Shown: positions 7,835-15,850 of the stretch, piece after piece
Layout of the letters: every line of letters begins with the position of its first letter
Numbering within the stretch: position 1 is the first letter of the stretch
Source of the DNA: Candidatus Eisenbergiella stercoravium
Lineage (GTDB): Bacteria; Bacillota; Clostridia; Lachnospirales; Lachnospiraceae
Reading direction: 5' to 3'
Assembly (NCBI GenBank): GCA_019113175.1
Contig: DXHY01000086.1
Coordinates: 1-38,747 of the forward strand
DNA length: 38,747 bases
Made by a program: the position numbers and the translations under genes
The notes under the pieces: generated by a model
The model's input: only the letters and a program-made list of their open reading frames with translations
What the model was told of the DNA's origin: nothing
The model's database searches: none

Positions 7835-8338
7835 TTACGTTTGATTATCCCCGGAATTGATTGCGCTTTTCACCAGCTGCCAGGCAATGCTTCCTTCCCG
7901 CAGCTTTTCCAGAGCGTGTTCGAAGGGGAACCATTCGGCCGAATCAACTTCGCCGGACAGGGTGAAATCCTTCTTTTTCACAAGGGCGCGGTAGCCGAGC
8001 ATGAGCATTTCCTTTTTTTCAAAGGGATAGCTTTTGATGAAATTCAGCTCCTCCACATCGAGACCAAGTTCCTCCTTCACCTCACGGACGACCGCATCCT
8101 CTGCGGATTCTCCCATTTTCATGATTCCCGCGACGCATACATGGCTGGCGGTGGAGACGTAGTCCTGCCGCAGCAAAGCGACTTCCTTCTGCTCATTGAC
8201 CACTGCGGCGATGATGCTGGTGGTGAACATATCCCACAGGGGAACGCTGCAGGTCTCACAGAAGGGAATCAGCCCTTCGTCGCCGATTTCCTTTTTTACC
8301 AGCCTGCTTCCGCAATGCGGACAGTATGTGAAATGCAT
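7835..8338 (-). CDS. NUDIX hydrolase with N-terminal zinc ribbon
   Basis: A 167-aa protein. A four-cysteine zinc ribbon (CPHC near residue 6 and CETC near 29) precedes a NUDIX domain with a complete Nudix box, G-x5-E-x7-REVKEELGL. The architecture resembles a shortened NADH pyrophosphatase (NudC) type, so hydrolysis of a nucleoside-diphosphate-linked compound is expected; the exact substrate is unknown. The longer ORF starts at 8395, but GAAGGAAGG just upstream of 8338 (minus strand) and the family-like start MHFTYCPHCG support 8338. Its own promoter is visible at 8440-8467. Confidence 0.9.
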   Translation of the reverse strand: MHFTYCPHCGSRLVKKEIGDEGLIPFCETCSVPLWDMFTTSIIAAVVNEQKEVALLRQDYVSTASHVCVAGIMKMGESAEDAVVREVKEELGLDVEELNFIKSYPFEKKEMLMLGYRALVKKKDFTLSGEVDSAEWFPFEHALEKLREGSIAWQLVKSAINSGDNQT

Positions 8339-8439
8339 GTGAGATTCCTTCCTTCTTCCATAATTTTTGTGACTGAAATGAAAAAGCTCCGGCACAAGAC
8401 GGCCCTTACCGGCAGCCGCCGGAACGCAGCCACGGTTTC

Positions 8440-8467
8440 ATTATAGCAGATCCCTGCTTTCTGGCAA
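8440..8467 (-). promoter_or_regulatory. Sigma-A promoter of the NUDIX gene
   Basis: On the minus strand, TTGCCA (8467-8462) and TATAAT (8445-8440) are 16 nt apart, with an extended -10 TG one base upstream of the TATAAT. This predicts a start near 8433 and a leader of about 95 nt. The leader contains a short CCGGC...GCCGG hairpin. Confidence 0.65.
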
Positions 8468-8489
8468 CCTGCTGGTGCGCAGATACCGT

Positions 8490-8518
8490 TTGAATTCATC
8501 CCGTCCTTCTGATAGACT
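8490..8518 (+). promoter_or_regulatory. Candidate promoter for the LysR/Fe-S remnant
   Basis: TTGAAT (8490-8495) and TAGACT (8513-8518) are spaced by 17 nt, upstream of an AAAGGAGG ribosome site at about 8560-8566. It may be the old promoter of the LysR gene whose 5' end survives at 8576. Confidence 0.4.
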
Positions 8519-8575
8519 GGAGCGGAGAGATACAGACAGAACGGAGAATTCGTTTGGGAAAGGAGGCAGATTTAC

Positions 8576-8779
8576 TTGCTGCTTCGACAGATCAAATATT
8601 TCGTAACCGTCGTTGACTGCAACAGCTTTACGGAGGCGGCAAAAGTGATTCAGGCGAATCTGACGATCCCCTGCACCGGCTGCGGTTACTGTACGGTGCA
8701 GTGCCCGCAGCATATTGAGATCACAAGGCATCTGCAGGAAATCTCGGAAAAATTTGACGGATTTCAGGGATGGAGATAA
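8576..8779 (+). pseudogene. Chimeric remnant: LysR HTH N-terminus fused to an Fe-S aldo/keto reductase C-terminus
   Basis: This 67-codon frame starts with TTG behind AAAGGAGG. Residues 1-22 (MLLRQIKYFVTVVDCNSFTEAA) match the first helix region of LysR regulators. From about residue 30, IPCTGCGYCTVQCPQHIEI matches the 4Fe-4S tail of Fe-S aldo/keto reductases. The simplest history is an adjacent lysR and AKR pair joined in frame by one internal deletion that removed most of both genes. It retains a promoter and a good ribosome site, so a small Fe-S peptide could still be made. Its length is far below either family (about 300 and 330-380 aa). I treat it as a deletion scar; a functional mini-ferredoxin is the less likely alternative. 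Confidence 0.75.
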
Positions 8780-8836
8780 AAGAGAACAGAATCGGCACGG
8801 ATCAAAGGAACTGTGCAGGAAGGAGGAATGACGCAG

Positions 8837-9667
8837 ATGAAAAATGTAATGATTTTAACCGGCGCCGGACAGATCGGCATGGCGATTGCCCGTCGCACGG
8901 GATATGGAATGAAGATTGTCATCGGAGACAAAAAAATGGAGAATGCCCGGACCATTTCCGGGATCATGAACGAAGCCGGGTTTGATACCGAGGCGCTGGA
9001 AATGGACCTTTCCTCCCGCAAATCGATTCTGAAGCTCATCGCGGAAGCACAGAAATACGGCCCTGTCACAAAGCTGGTGAACGCTGCCGGCGTTTCTCCC
9101 AGCCAGGCGCCCATCGAAGCCATTCTGAAGGTGGATCTGTACGGCACTGCCGTCCTGTTGGAGGAGGTGGGGAAGGTCATCGCTCCCGGCGGTGCGGGAG
9201 TGACCATTTCCAGCCAGTCCGGACACCGCATGCCGGCCCTCACTCCTGCGGAGGATGAACAGCTGGCCTGCACGCCCACGGAGGAGCTTTTAAAGCTGGA
9301 GATCCTCCAGCCGGAAAACATCCGCGACACCCTTCACGCCTACCAGCTGGCAAAGCGCTGCAATGAGAAGCGCGTCATGGCGGAATCGGTAAAATGGGGA
9401 GAGAAGGGCGCCCGGGTTAACTCCATTTCTCCCGGAATCATCGTTACGCCGCTTGCGCTGGATGAATTCAACGGGCCCCGCGGAGATTTTTATAAGAACA
9501 TGTTTGCCAAGTGCCCTGCCGGCCGCCCCGGCACCGCGGACGAGGTCGCCAATGTGGCGGAGCTCCTGATGAGCGATAAGGGCGCATTCATTACGGGCGC
9601 GGATTTCCTCATTGACGGCGGCGCGACGGCTTCCTATTTTTATGGGCCGCTGAAGCCGGAGGAGTAA
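8837..9667 (+). CDS. Short-chain dehydrogenase/reductase (SDR)
   Basis: A protein of about 276 aa with a classical SDR fold. The nucleotide-binding TGAGQIGMA lies at the N-terminus, the catalytic Ser is in VTISSQSGHRM, and the YxxxK motif is YQLAK. The C-terminal part has NSISPGIIVTPLA and ITGADFLIDGG. A long insert between Ser and Tyr (about 45 residues, MPALTPAEDEQ onwards) marks a recognisable subfamily often found beside LysR/AKR genes; substrate unknown. The ATGs at 8813 and 8828 lie before or against the GGAGG at 8822-8826. The ATG at 8837 has normal 10-nt spacing and is chosen. It follows the chimeric remnant, which suggests it was once part of the same lysR-AKR-SDR group. Confidence 0.87.
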   Translation: MKNVMILTGAGQIGMAIARRTGYGMKIVIGDKKMENARTISGIMNEAGFDTEALEMDLSSRKSILKLIAEAQKYGPVTKLVNAAGVSPSQAPIEAILKVDLYGTAVLLEEVGKVIAPGGAGVTISSQSGHRMPALTPAEDEQLACTPTEELLKLEILQPENIRDTLHAYQLAKRCNEKRVMAESVKWGEKGARVNSISPGIIVTPLALDEFNGPRGDFYKNMFAKCPAGRPGTADEVANVAELLMSDKGAFITGADFLIDGGATASYFYGPLKPEE

Positions 9668-9693
9668 AACCGGATCAGATACGGGGAAGGGGA

Positions 9694-10677
9694 TCAGGAT
9701 ACCTGAAGCACGACTTTCCCCACATTTTCCCTCCTGTACAGAATATCCTGTGCCGCTTCACATTCCTGAACAGGAAGGACGCGGTATATGGTGGGCCGGA
9801 TCAGTCCTTGTTCCACCTTCGGCCAGACATGCTTTACCAGATCGGAACAGATCTGTGCTTTTACCTCAGGCCGGCGGGAACGCAGGGTACTGCCAATGAT
9901 CCGGATGTTTTTGACATAAATATTTTTCAGATCAATCACGGTATGCGTGCCGGCCAGAGCGGCAATCATGATCCATCGTCCGCCATGGTTCATATAGGGA
10001 AGGCAGGCTCCCATGTCTTCTCCGCCTACGCAATCGATTGCAACATCCACCGGATGGCCTTCCTGAAGCTGCTGCTTTAATACCTCCATGAGATTTTCTT
10101 CAGACAGATTGATGATCCGGTCTGCCCCCAGAGGAACGATGGCCTTTTTCCTCGATTCTGAGCTGACGGTGGTGAGAACCCGGATTCCGAATGCCTTTGC
10201 CATGGGAATGATCACGCTCGCAAGGCCGCTGGTCCCGGCGAACATGAGCAGGGTATTCCCTTCCCGGATCTTTGCCTCATAAAAAAGGTTCAGATATGCG
10301 GTGGCAAAGGCTTCCGGCATGGCCGCGGCTTCCACCATGCTGCACCCTGCCGGAACGGGCATGAGCATATCATATCTCACGCTCACATATTCCGCATAAC
10401 CGCCGCCGCCCAAAAGCGCGCAGACGCGGTCGCCGGCCTTCCAGCTGCTTTTTGAGGTGGCCCCATTTCCCATCTGTTCGATCACGCCGGATACCTCCAG
10501 CCCCATCCATTTGGGACATCCGGGAGGCGGCGGATAATCGCCCTCGCGCTGCATGAGGTCGGCCCGGTTCAGAGCAGCGGCATGGATTTTAATCAGCACA
10601 TCATCTTCTCCGGGAACCGGATCCGGCACCTCCTGCCAGTGCAGGCGCTTTTCGGAATCAGTTAAAATTGCCTTCAT
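9694..10677 (-). CDS. NAD(P)H:quinone oxidoreductase-type zinc-independent MDR
   Basis: A 327-aa medium-chain dehydrogenase/reductase of the quinone oxidoreductase/PIG3 group. Hallmarks are AAALNRADLMQREGDYPPPPG at the N-terminus, LGLEVSG-like MGLEVSGVIE, GGGGYAEYV and the cofactor segment FAGTSGLASVIIPMAKAFG. It lacks the catalytic zinc ligands and the four-cysteine structural zinc site of alcohol dehydrogenases. It should reduce quinones or enones with NADPH; the true substrate is unknown. It starts at 10677 behind AAGGAG and is the third gene of a minus-strand operon (SDR, dehydroquinase-like, MDR) with a 38-nt gap to the second. Confidence 0.9.
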   Translation of the reverse strand: MKAILTDSEKRLHWQEVPDPVPGEDDVLIKIHAAALNRADLMQREGDYPPPPGCPKWMGLEVSGVIEQMGNGATSKSSWKAGDRVCALLGGGGYAEYVSVRYDMLMPVPAGCSMVEAAAMPEAFATAYLNLFYEAKIREGNTLLMFAGTSGLASVIIPMAKAFGIRVLTTVSSESRKKAIVPLGADRIINLSEENLMEVLKQQLQEGHPVDVAIDCVGGEDMGACLPYMNHGGRWIMIAALAGTHTVIDLKNIYVKNIRIIGSTLRSRRPEVKAQICSDLVKHVWPKVEQGLIRPTIYRVLPVQECEAAQDILYRRENVGKVVLQVS

Positions 10678-10715
10678 ATTGGAACTTTCTCCTTTTCATG
10701 AATTGTCTCTCCTTT

Positions 10716-11471
10716 TTATGTCCAGTTATCCCGTATGGCCTTTACCTTTCGGAGCATCGGCTGCACAGGCACTGGCTCACCCGTATCGTCCAGCGAGCAC
10801 AGATACATACAGCACCCGAGCATCGGCCCGATCCGTCTGTGGATTTCACATTGTCCGCCGGAAAGGAAGAGAAACGGCACTTTCAGATCTTTTTTCAAAA
10901 GATGGGTAATGCGCAGATTTTCCAGCTGTTCATCCATGGAGGATGCGCCGGTGACGATTTTTACGATGTCTGCACCCCGCTCCTGCTGGGAAAGGGCAAT
11001 GTCCAGCACTTCATCTGCCGGAAGGAAATGCAGGACATGGGAGGATATGATCACCTCTGCGCCGGTCTCATGGAGCTTTTCGATCAGATCTTTCTGTTTC
11101 CTGACCGCCTCCGGCCTGCAGGTCATCTCTCCTGGCTGCGGATCAAACAGATCCCCCATCACATCACAGAGTGTGGCGCCGCTTTCAGCCAACTCCAGCA
11201 ACCCGTCCGCAATCTTCTGATCAGAGACACCCTCATTGACGCCCTTGCGGTAATTGGTTACATAGACCGGACGGTTTCCCATGGCGGTAAAAATTTCTCC
11301 ATAGATTTCCGGATTGTGATACCGGGCGTCCATCTGGCAGGTCTGAAGACAGAACGCTTCCGCGCCATCCTGTATCCCTCTGTTTACGGTTTCCCTGATC
11401 TCATCCGGATCCTTCCCGGAAAAAAGGAGGGTGAGAAGCGGTTTTTCACAGTTCAAAAAGGTTGGTTTCAT
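10716..11471 (-). CDS. Type I 3-dehydroquinate dehydratase-fold protein with altered substrate site
   Basis: A 251-aa class I aldolase-type barrel. The Schiff-base Lys is K171 in DIVKIVTGA and the catalytic His is H145 in ISSHVLHF, both placed as in AroD. Arg212/213 in GGQCEIHRR and Q237 in PVPVQPM match the substrate loop. The N-terminal ELRxD motif that binds dehydroquinate in true AroD reads CLQTC here (C41, Q43, C45). The chemistry (imine-assisted dehydration or aldol cleavage) is probably kept but the substrate has changed. Neighbours are an SDR and a quinone-oxidoreductase-type MDR, so a catabolic role on a cyclic or keto-acid substrate is more likely than aromatic biosynthesis. Confidence 0.8.
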   Translation of the reverse strand: MKPTFLNCEKPLLTLLFSGKDPDEIRETVNRGIQDGAEAFCLQTCQMDARYHNPEIYGEIFTAMGNRPVYVTNYRKGVNEGVSDQKIADGLLELAESGATLCDVMGDLFDPQPGEMTCRPEAVRKQKDLIEKLHETGAEVIISSHVLHFLPADEVLDIALSQQERGADIVKIVTGASSMDEQLENLRITHLLKKDLKVPFLFLSGGQCEIHRRIGPMLGCCMYLCSLDDTGEPVPVQPMLRKVKAIRDNWT

Positions 11472-11528
11472 GATATCCTCTCTGTTGCTGAATAGCAGTG
11501 TTTAGCATTCTTATACAATATCAGGCTT

Positions 11529-12290
11529 TCAGGACTTATTGCGCATGACATTTCTGCCGCCGTCGATCAGAATGGTGGTCCCCGTGATGAAAGCTCCCTT
11601 ATCAGAAGCAAGATATAAGATCAGGTCCACAATTTCCTGAGGCTGGGCGGCTCGTCCTGCCAGTGTTTTCATGTCCGCCATCCCCGGACGGGTCAGGACG
11701 GGGCCGGGAGCCACACAGCAGCAACGGATGCCATACTGTGCGCCGTACTGTGCGACAGATTTTACCAGACCATTCATGACAGCGCTTTTTGATGCGGAAT
11801 AGGCAATATTTTCGGAACAGCCTTCTTCTCCCGTAATAGAACCGATGTTTATAATCACGCCGCTTTTCTGCTCCCGCATCTGCTTTAATACCGCATGGTC
11901 GAAGTAAAACTGCCCCTTCAGATTCACATCGATTCCCCAGTCATATACTTCAATGGGAACATCGGGAAATTCTCCGTGCGTGTTTAACATCCGGGTTTCA
12001 GCCCCTCCCGCCATGGTCACCAGCAGATCAATGGAGCCGAACGTTTCCACGGCTTGGTCCCTGGCTTTGCAGACCTGGGCATAATCCCGGACGTCACAGA
12101 CCGCGCCGATGGCGCTTCCGGGACGGATTTCATTCAGGCTGGAAACGGCCTTTTCAAGTGCTTCCGGATTAATGTCCGTCAGTACGGCATTTCCCCCTCC
12201 TTGAACGAAGCATTTGCCTGTCAGATAGCCCATACCGGAAGCTGCGCCGGTGATGAGCGCATTTTTCTTTGTTTTGTTTTCAGAATCCAT
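11529..12290 (-). CDS. SDR family oxidoreductase
   Basis: A protein of about 253 aa with NALITGAASGMGYLTG (cofactor site), NIGSITGEEG (catalytic Ser) and YSASK (catalytic Tyr/Lys), ending with FITGTTILIDGGRN. It is the first gene of the minus-strand operon and lies 57 nt before the dehydroquinase-like gene. The open frame extends to 12467, but GGAGG about 8 nt before the ATG at 12290 and the normal SDR length set the start there. The upstream part overlaps the divergent promoter region. It probably oxidises a hydroxyl group of the pathway substrate; specificity is unknown. Confidence 0.88.
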   Translation of the reverse strand: MDSENKTKKNALITGAASGMGYLTGKCFVQGGGNAVLTDINPEALEKAVSSLNEIRPGSAIGAVCDVRDYAQVCKARDQAVETFGSIDLLVTMAGGAETRMLNTHGEFPDVPIEVYDWGIDVNLKGQFYFDHAVLKQMREQKSGVIINIGSITGEEGCSENIAYSASKSAVMNGLVKSVAQYGAQYGIRCCCVAPGPVLTRPGMADMKTLAGRAAQPQEIVDLILYLASDKGAFITGTTILIDGGRNVMRNKS

Positions 12291-12315
12291 CTGTATATCC
12301 TCCCTTCTGTTTCTC

Positions 12316-12344
12316 ACTATAGGATGTTCCGGAAGAAAGTAAAA
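12316..12344 (-). promoter_or_regulatory. Candidate promoter of the SDR/dehydroquinase-like/MDR operon
   Basis: On the minus strand a TATAGT (12321-12316) lies 16-17 nt after TTTACT/TTTTAC (12344-12338). The -35 is imperfect. It is placed correctly for the minus operon and divergent to the araC promoter. Confidence 0.4.
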
Positions 12345-12398
12345 TGCAAAAAACGAATCTGTTTTTAACATTTCCGATACTATTTCCTCTGAAACTGC

Positions 12399-12426
12399 TT
12401 GTGCTTTCCTATATAACAGGTACAAT
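12399..12426 (+). promoter_or_regulatory. Candidate promoter of the AraC regulator gene
   Basis: TTGTGC (12399-12404) and TACAAT (12421-12426) are separated by 16 nt, giving a predicted start near 12433, about 50 nt before the chosen start codon. Confidence 0.5.
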
Positions 12427-12484
12427 AAGGAAAAGGCAGATGAAGGGAGTGTTTTTAGTGTTTTCAATGGGAGAAGGGATCGAA

Positions 12485-13252
12485 ATGAGAGACATTCTTG
12501 ACAAAATGGTCGTTACATCCATTCAGGATGTCTTTACGGTGGATTCCCGCAGAGGCCGGAAAGTGCAGATTAAAAACAGGGACAGCTATGGCATTTCCTT
12601 CTGCTATGGCGGGCGGATTACCTATTGCCAGGGAGAAAGGGCTGTGGTTTCCGACCACAGCCACATGGTCCTGCTGCCGAAGGGACAGGATTATACCCTT
12701 TACTGTGACAGCTCCGGACTGTTTCCGGTCATCAATATTCTCTGTACGGACGATTTTCACGTAGCCAGCCCGGAGGCATTCGAGCTCCACAGTCCGGATA
12801 CCTACCTGAAGGACTATGAACGTTTAAGAGAGCTGTTCTTTTTAAAAAATCATGACGCCCGCTGCATGAGCATCCTTTACCGTATGATCTCAGAGATCAC
12901 GACAGAATATCTTCAGGAGTATCCTGTTCTGGACGCGGCGATGGACTTTCTGGAGAAACACTATTCGGATCCGGATTTAACAAATGCAGTTATCGCCTCT
13001 CATCTGCATATCAGCGAAGTATATTTCCGTAAGCTGTTCAAAAGCAGATATGGAACCACGCCCAGGCAGTATATTCTGGAACTGCGGCTTCGAAAAGCAA
13101 GACAGCTTCTAGGAGAACACAGGAACAGCGTCGGAGAGATTGCGGAAGAATGCGGATTCTCCAGTATCTATCATTTCTGCAGGGCGTTCCGGCAGGCGGC
13201 AGGTGTCTCACCGACAGAATATGGAAAGGCGGTGAGGAAGGAGGGGATCTGA
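12485..13252 (+). CDS. AraC family transcriptional regulator
   Basis: A protein of about 255 aa. The N-terminal half (about 1-130) is a cupin-like sensing domain with ISFCYGGRITY and LLPKGQDYTLYCD. The C-terminal half carries two helix-turn-helix motifs: NAVIASHLHISEVYFRKLFKSRYG and VGEIAEECGFSSIYHFCRAFRQAAGVSP. It is divergent from the SDR/dehydroquinase-like/MDR operon and is its most likely regulator, probably responding to a small carbohydrate-like ligand. In-frame ATGs at 12344 and 12467 exist; the one at 12485 has GGGAGAAGGG just upstream and lies after the candidate promoter. Confidence 0.87.
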   Translation: MRDILDKMVVTSIQDVFTVDSRRGRKVQIKNRDSYGISFCYGGRITYCQGERAVVSDHSHMVLLPKGQDYTLYCDSSGLFPVINILCTDDFHVASPEAFELHSPDTYLKDYERLRELFFLKNHDARCMSILYRMISEITTEYLQEYPVLDAAMDFLEKHYSDPDLTNAVIASHLHISEVYFRKLFKSRYGTTPRQYILELRLRKARQLLGEHRNSVGEIAEECGFSSIYHFCRAFRQAAGVSPTEYGKAVRKEGI

Positions 13253-13266
13253 GGGCACGAAAAAAT

Positions 13267-13309
13267 TCCTTCAAAGCTATAGTGGACATCCTTCAAAGCT
13301 ATAGTGGAC
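13267..13309. repeat. Tandem 22-bp repeat upstream of the YesS-like regulator
   Basis: A 21-base match (CCTTCAAAGCTATAGTGGAC plus one leading T) occurs at 13267-13287 and 13289-13309, so the period is 22 bp, about two helical turns. It is followed by AGTGGA/TCCACT arms (13303-13308, 13314-13319). The repeats lie about 90-130 bp before the regulator gene. A pair of protein sites on one DNA face is likely. The rest of 13253-13395 holds an AT-rich stretch and a GGTGGAGGG ribosome site. Confidence 0.65.
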
Positions 13310-13395
13310 TGCTTCCACTGGACATAAAGTGAATTTTTTTTTACAATTAATGTGTGGTATGTACAGCAGTTGCATTTTAGGTGGAGGGTGGTTAA

Positions 13396-15603
13396 ATGCC
13401 ATTTAAATCAATGTTTAAGGAATCTTTTTTTCGTTATCTGTTTACTTATATCGTTTATTTACTGATTCTCCTCGGGGCTATGGCCGGGTACTACTGGAGG
13501 AACATGTATTTCTTCCAAAAAAACGAGTTGGATTCTCAATCAGAAGCATTACAGAACAAGCTGGTACAGTTTCAGGAGCAGCTTTCAAGCATTGAGTTTC
13601 TGGGAGAACGTCTTGAAAGCGATACTAGATACCGCGCCCTTTTTGTAGATAATTTTAGAACTTCAGATTATGTCAACATATCGTCTGTACAAAAAGATTT
13701 TTTCTACACAATGTTTCCTTATCTCCTGGTCAGTGACTGTGGTATTTATTATGAGAATGATCTGATAATTACCCGATATCGTTCTTTTATCGGTAAAGAA
13801 GCAATGAGCGACTATTATGAAAACTATTTTCAGGTAAAAGATCATACGATGGATGACTGGACCAGGGACTTAACAGCATTGGAAAAACAAATATTGTACA
13901 CGGATATCAAAGTTGTTTCATATGATTATGGTGAAAATGAATGCATAATTTTGATACTTCCTCTCCGGTACTGCACTTTATATGCTGTTATGAGTGTACA
14001 GGATCTTGCCCGGTTTTTTATGCCGGAAGATATTGCGGAAGAAGGCTATTTCTACATCAGTGATGCTCAGGGAAAGAACATTCTTGCTTATCAGTTTGAT
14101 CCGGATGATTCTTCCCGGGAATTCTATGAAGTGAGGGAATATGATGACATATCTCAGCTATATTTCACCTTGGGGTTCCCGAAAAGTCAGCTAAACGCGG
14201 CCACAGATTCTTTGATCAATACTTTGATTATATATATCGTATTTCTCCTTCTGGGTGGAATAATGCTTGGCGTTATTTTTGCATGGAGAAATAATGGTCC
14301 GCTTCGTGCGCTGGTTTTATCTGCAAGTTCCTATGCCCAGCCATCAGCCGGATCGTATAAAAACGAACAGGAATTTGTTTCCAACATTTTAAAGCAGCTT
14401 CATACCTCTGTAAGAGCCACAAACGAACAGCTGGAACAACAAAAAGCGGAAAAAAGGCGGCATTATCTGGATAAAGCGATTCAGGGCGGCATAAATACAA
14501 AGGAATCGCTGATACAGTTCCAAAAGCTTTTCCCGGATATGGGAGAAGGATATCGTATTGTGATATTAATATCCATGTCAGATAATGCATTCAGCGAAAA
14601 TATGCAGCTATCAAAAGAAATCCTGATGCAGCAGGTACTGAATACTTTTTATGGATGTGATATGACCATAACATCTTTTTATACGGATACATTGCTTTTT
14701 CTTTTGCCAAACTGTGTGGAACGAATGCTTCAGGAGCATGGAAAAGCGACGGTGCCCTACCTTCCGCAAATTCTGAAAGGGGTCTTTCAGGAGGAAATCA
14801 GGATTGCCATCAGCGATTCCTTCGAGGATGTCCTGGAAATGCCGTCAATCTATACCGCTACCTTATATGGATCCCGTTCGGAATGGGAGACACGGCCTCA
14901 GGAACTGGAAATGGAAATTGGGAAAACGTCATTTATTTCTCTGAATTTTATGTATCATCAGCAGTTTTTTGAAGCGTTGAGCAATGGAGAAGAAACATTG
15001 AGCATTGCTCTGCTCCGAAAAATAAAAGCCGGGATCATTTCCACGACAGAGACCTTTGGAGACAGGCATATTGGTGAAGTCGTATATCGTACAATATATA
15101 TGGGTATCCTTTCCAGTCTCTGTAATATAATCCTTCAGGTTAAGCTGAACTATTTTATTTTTTTGAACGGCGTTTCCATTCCCACCGTCCAGCGTTTCCA
15201 TGATATAGATTCTTTTTTTGAGGAACTTCAAACCTGCTGTCATAAGATTTGTTCGAACTTGAAAAGCAGTCAGGTAAAAAAAGTCCAGCTTTCTCAACAG
15301 GTGATCCTGTTTTTGCAGGAGCATTTGTCGGATCCTGATCTAAGCACGCAGATGACGGCTGAGCATTTCCATATTTCTGACAATACGCTGCAGAAAATCA
15401 TAAAGTCTCAAACAGGCAGGACCTTTGCGGAATATGTGGAAGAAGGCAGGATAAGGAAAGCGATCCAGTTGCTGAAAACAACCAACCTTTCGGTGGAAAG
15501 TATTGCACTTGAATGTGGATTTTCTTCCTATAATTCCATGTACAAGGTCTTTAAGAGGCGGTATAATCTGTCTCCCAAGGTTGTAGCGGAGACAATGGAA
15601 TGA
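13396..15603 (+). CDS. Membrane-bound AraC-type sensor-regulator (YesS-like)
   Basis: A 735-aa protein. One transmembrane segment lies at about 15-37 (YLFTYIVYLLILLGAMAG) and a second at about 274-296 (IIYIVFLLLGGIMLGVIFAW). They flank an extracellular, Cache-like sensor region of about 235 residues. A coiled linker (EQLEQQKAEKRRHY) and a cytoplasmic domain follow, and a C-terminal AraC double HTH sits at about 635-735, with MTAEHFHISDNTLQKIIK and VESIALECGFSSYNSMYKVFKRRYNLSP. This layout is typical of regulators placed just before Lpl/Yte-type sugar importers, which sense extracellular oligosaccharides and switch on the adjacent operon. Its last codons form half of a terminator stem. AT content is clearly higher than in the genes before it. 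Confidence 0.9.
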   Translation: MPFKSMFKESFFRYLFTYIVYLLILLGAMAGYYWRNMYFFQKNELDSQSEALQNKLVQFQEQLSSIEFLGERLESDTRYRALFVDNFRTSDYVNISSVQKDFFYTMFPYLLVSDCGIYYENDLIITRYRSFIGKEAMSDYYENYFQVKDHTMDDWTRDLTALEKQILYTDIKVVSYDYGENECIILILPLRYCTLYAVMSVQDLARFFMPEDIAEEGYFYISDAQGKNILAYQFDPDDSSREFYEVREYDDISQLYFTLGFPKSQLNAATDSLINTLIIYIVFLLLGGIMLGVIFAWRNNGPLRALVLSASSYAQPSAGSYKNEQEFVSNILKQLHTSVRATNEQLEQQKAEKRRHYLDKAIQGGINTKESLIQFQKLFPDMGEGYRIVILISMSDNAFSENMQLSKEILMQQVLNTFYGCDMTITSFYTDTLLFLLPNCVERMLQEHGKATVPYLPQILKGVFQEEIRIAISDSFEDVLEMPSIYTATLYGSRSEWETRPQELEMEIGKTSFISLNFMYHQQFFEALSNGEETLSIALLRKIKAGIISTTETFGDRHIGEVVYRTIYMGILSSLCNIILQVKLNYFIFLNGVSIPTVQRFHDIDSFFEELQTCCHKICSNLKSSQVKKVQLSQQVILFLQEHLSDPDLSTQMTAEHFHISDNTLQKIIKSQTGRTFAEYVEEGRIRKAIQLLKTTNLSVESIALECGFSSYNSMYKVFKRRYNLSPKVVAETME

Positions 15604-15625
15604 TCCATTGTCTCTATTTATTGAT
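15589..15625 (+). terminator. Terminator overlapping the regulator stop codon
   Basis: GAGACAATGGA (15589-15599), loop ATGA, and TCCATTGTCTC (15604-15614) form a perfect 11-bp stem followed by a T-rich run. The stop codon TGA (15601-15603) lies in the loop, so the 3' arm begins right after it. This separates regulator transcription from the transport operon. Confidence 0.75.
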
Positions 15626-15706
15626 TTTTCAGAATATCTTATTTCCTTTCTGTTTTCCTCTGAATTCGGAATTTTCAAGGCTCTTTTTTTCGCTGTTTTC
15701 CATGTT

Positions 15707-15784
15707 TTGTACCCGAAAATAGAATATCTATAACTTTTTATGCGCATATTTCCAGTTGTGGCGAATGCCGGAGGCGAGTAGAAT
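15707..15784 (+). promoter_or_regulatory. Two candidate promoters of the uronate transport/catabolic operon
   Basis: First candidate: TTGTAC (15707-15712), 16 nt, TATAAC (15729-15734). Second candidate: TTGTGG (15756-15761), 17 nt, TAGAAT (15779-15784). Both lie in the 247-bp gap before the solute-binding gene. Neither is perfect, as expected for an activator-dependent promoter controlled by the YesS-like regulator. Confidence 0.45.
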
Positions 15785-15850
15785 GAGGCCACAAACCATT
15801 CGGAATGGGAAACAAATTGTCGACTTTAATAAGGAAGAGAGTGAGAGTGA

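Noticed and set aside
7795-7838. Loose ACTAAA repeats resembling a short repeat array
   Set aside because: Spacing and sequence are irregular and AT-rich; not a CRISPR and no unit longer than about 7 bp is conserved.
9668-9693. Terminator between the convergent SDR and MDR genes
   Set aside because: The 26-bp gap contains a GGATCAG direct repeat but no inverted repeat able to form a stable stem.
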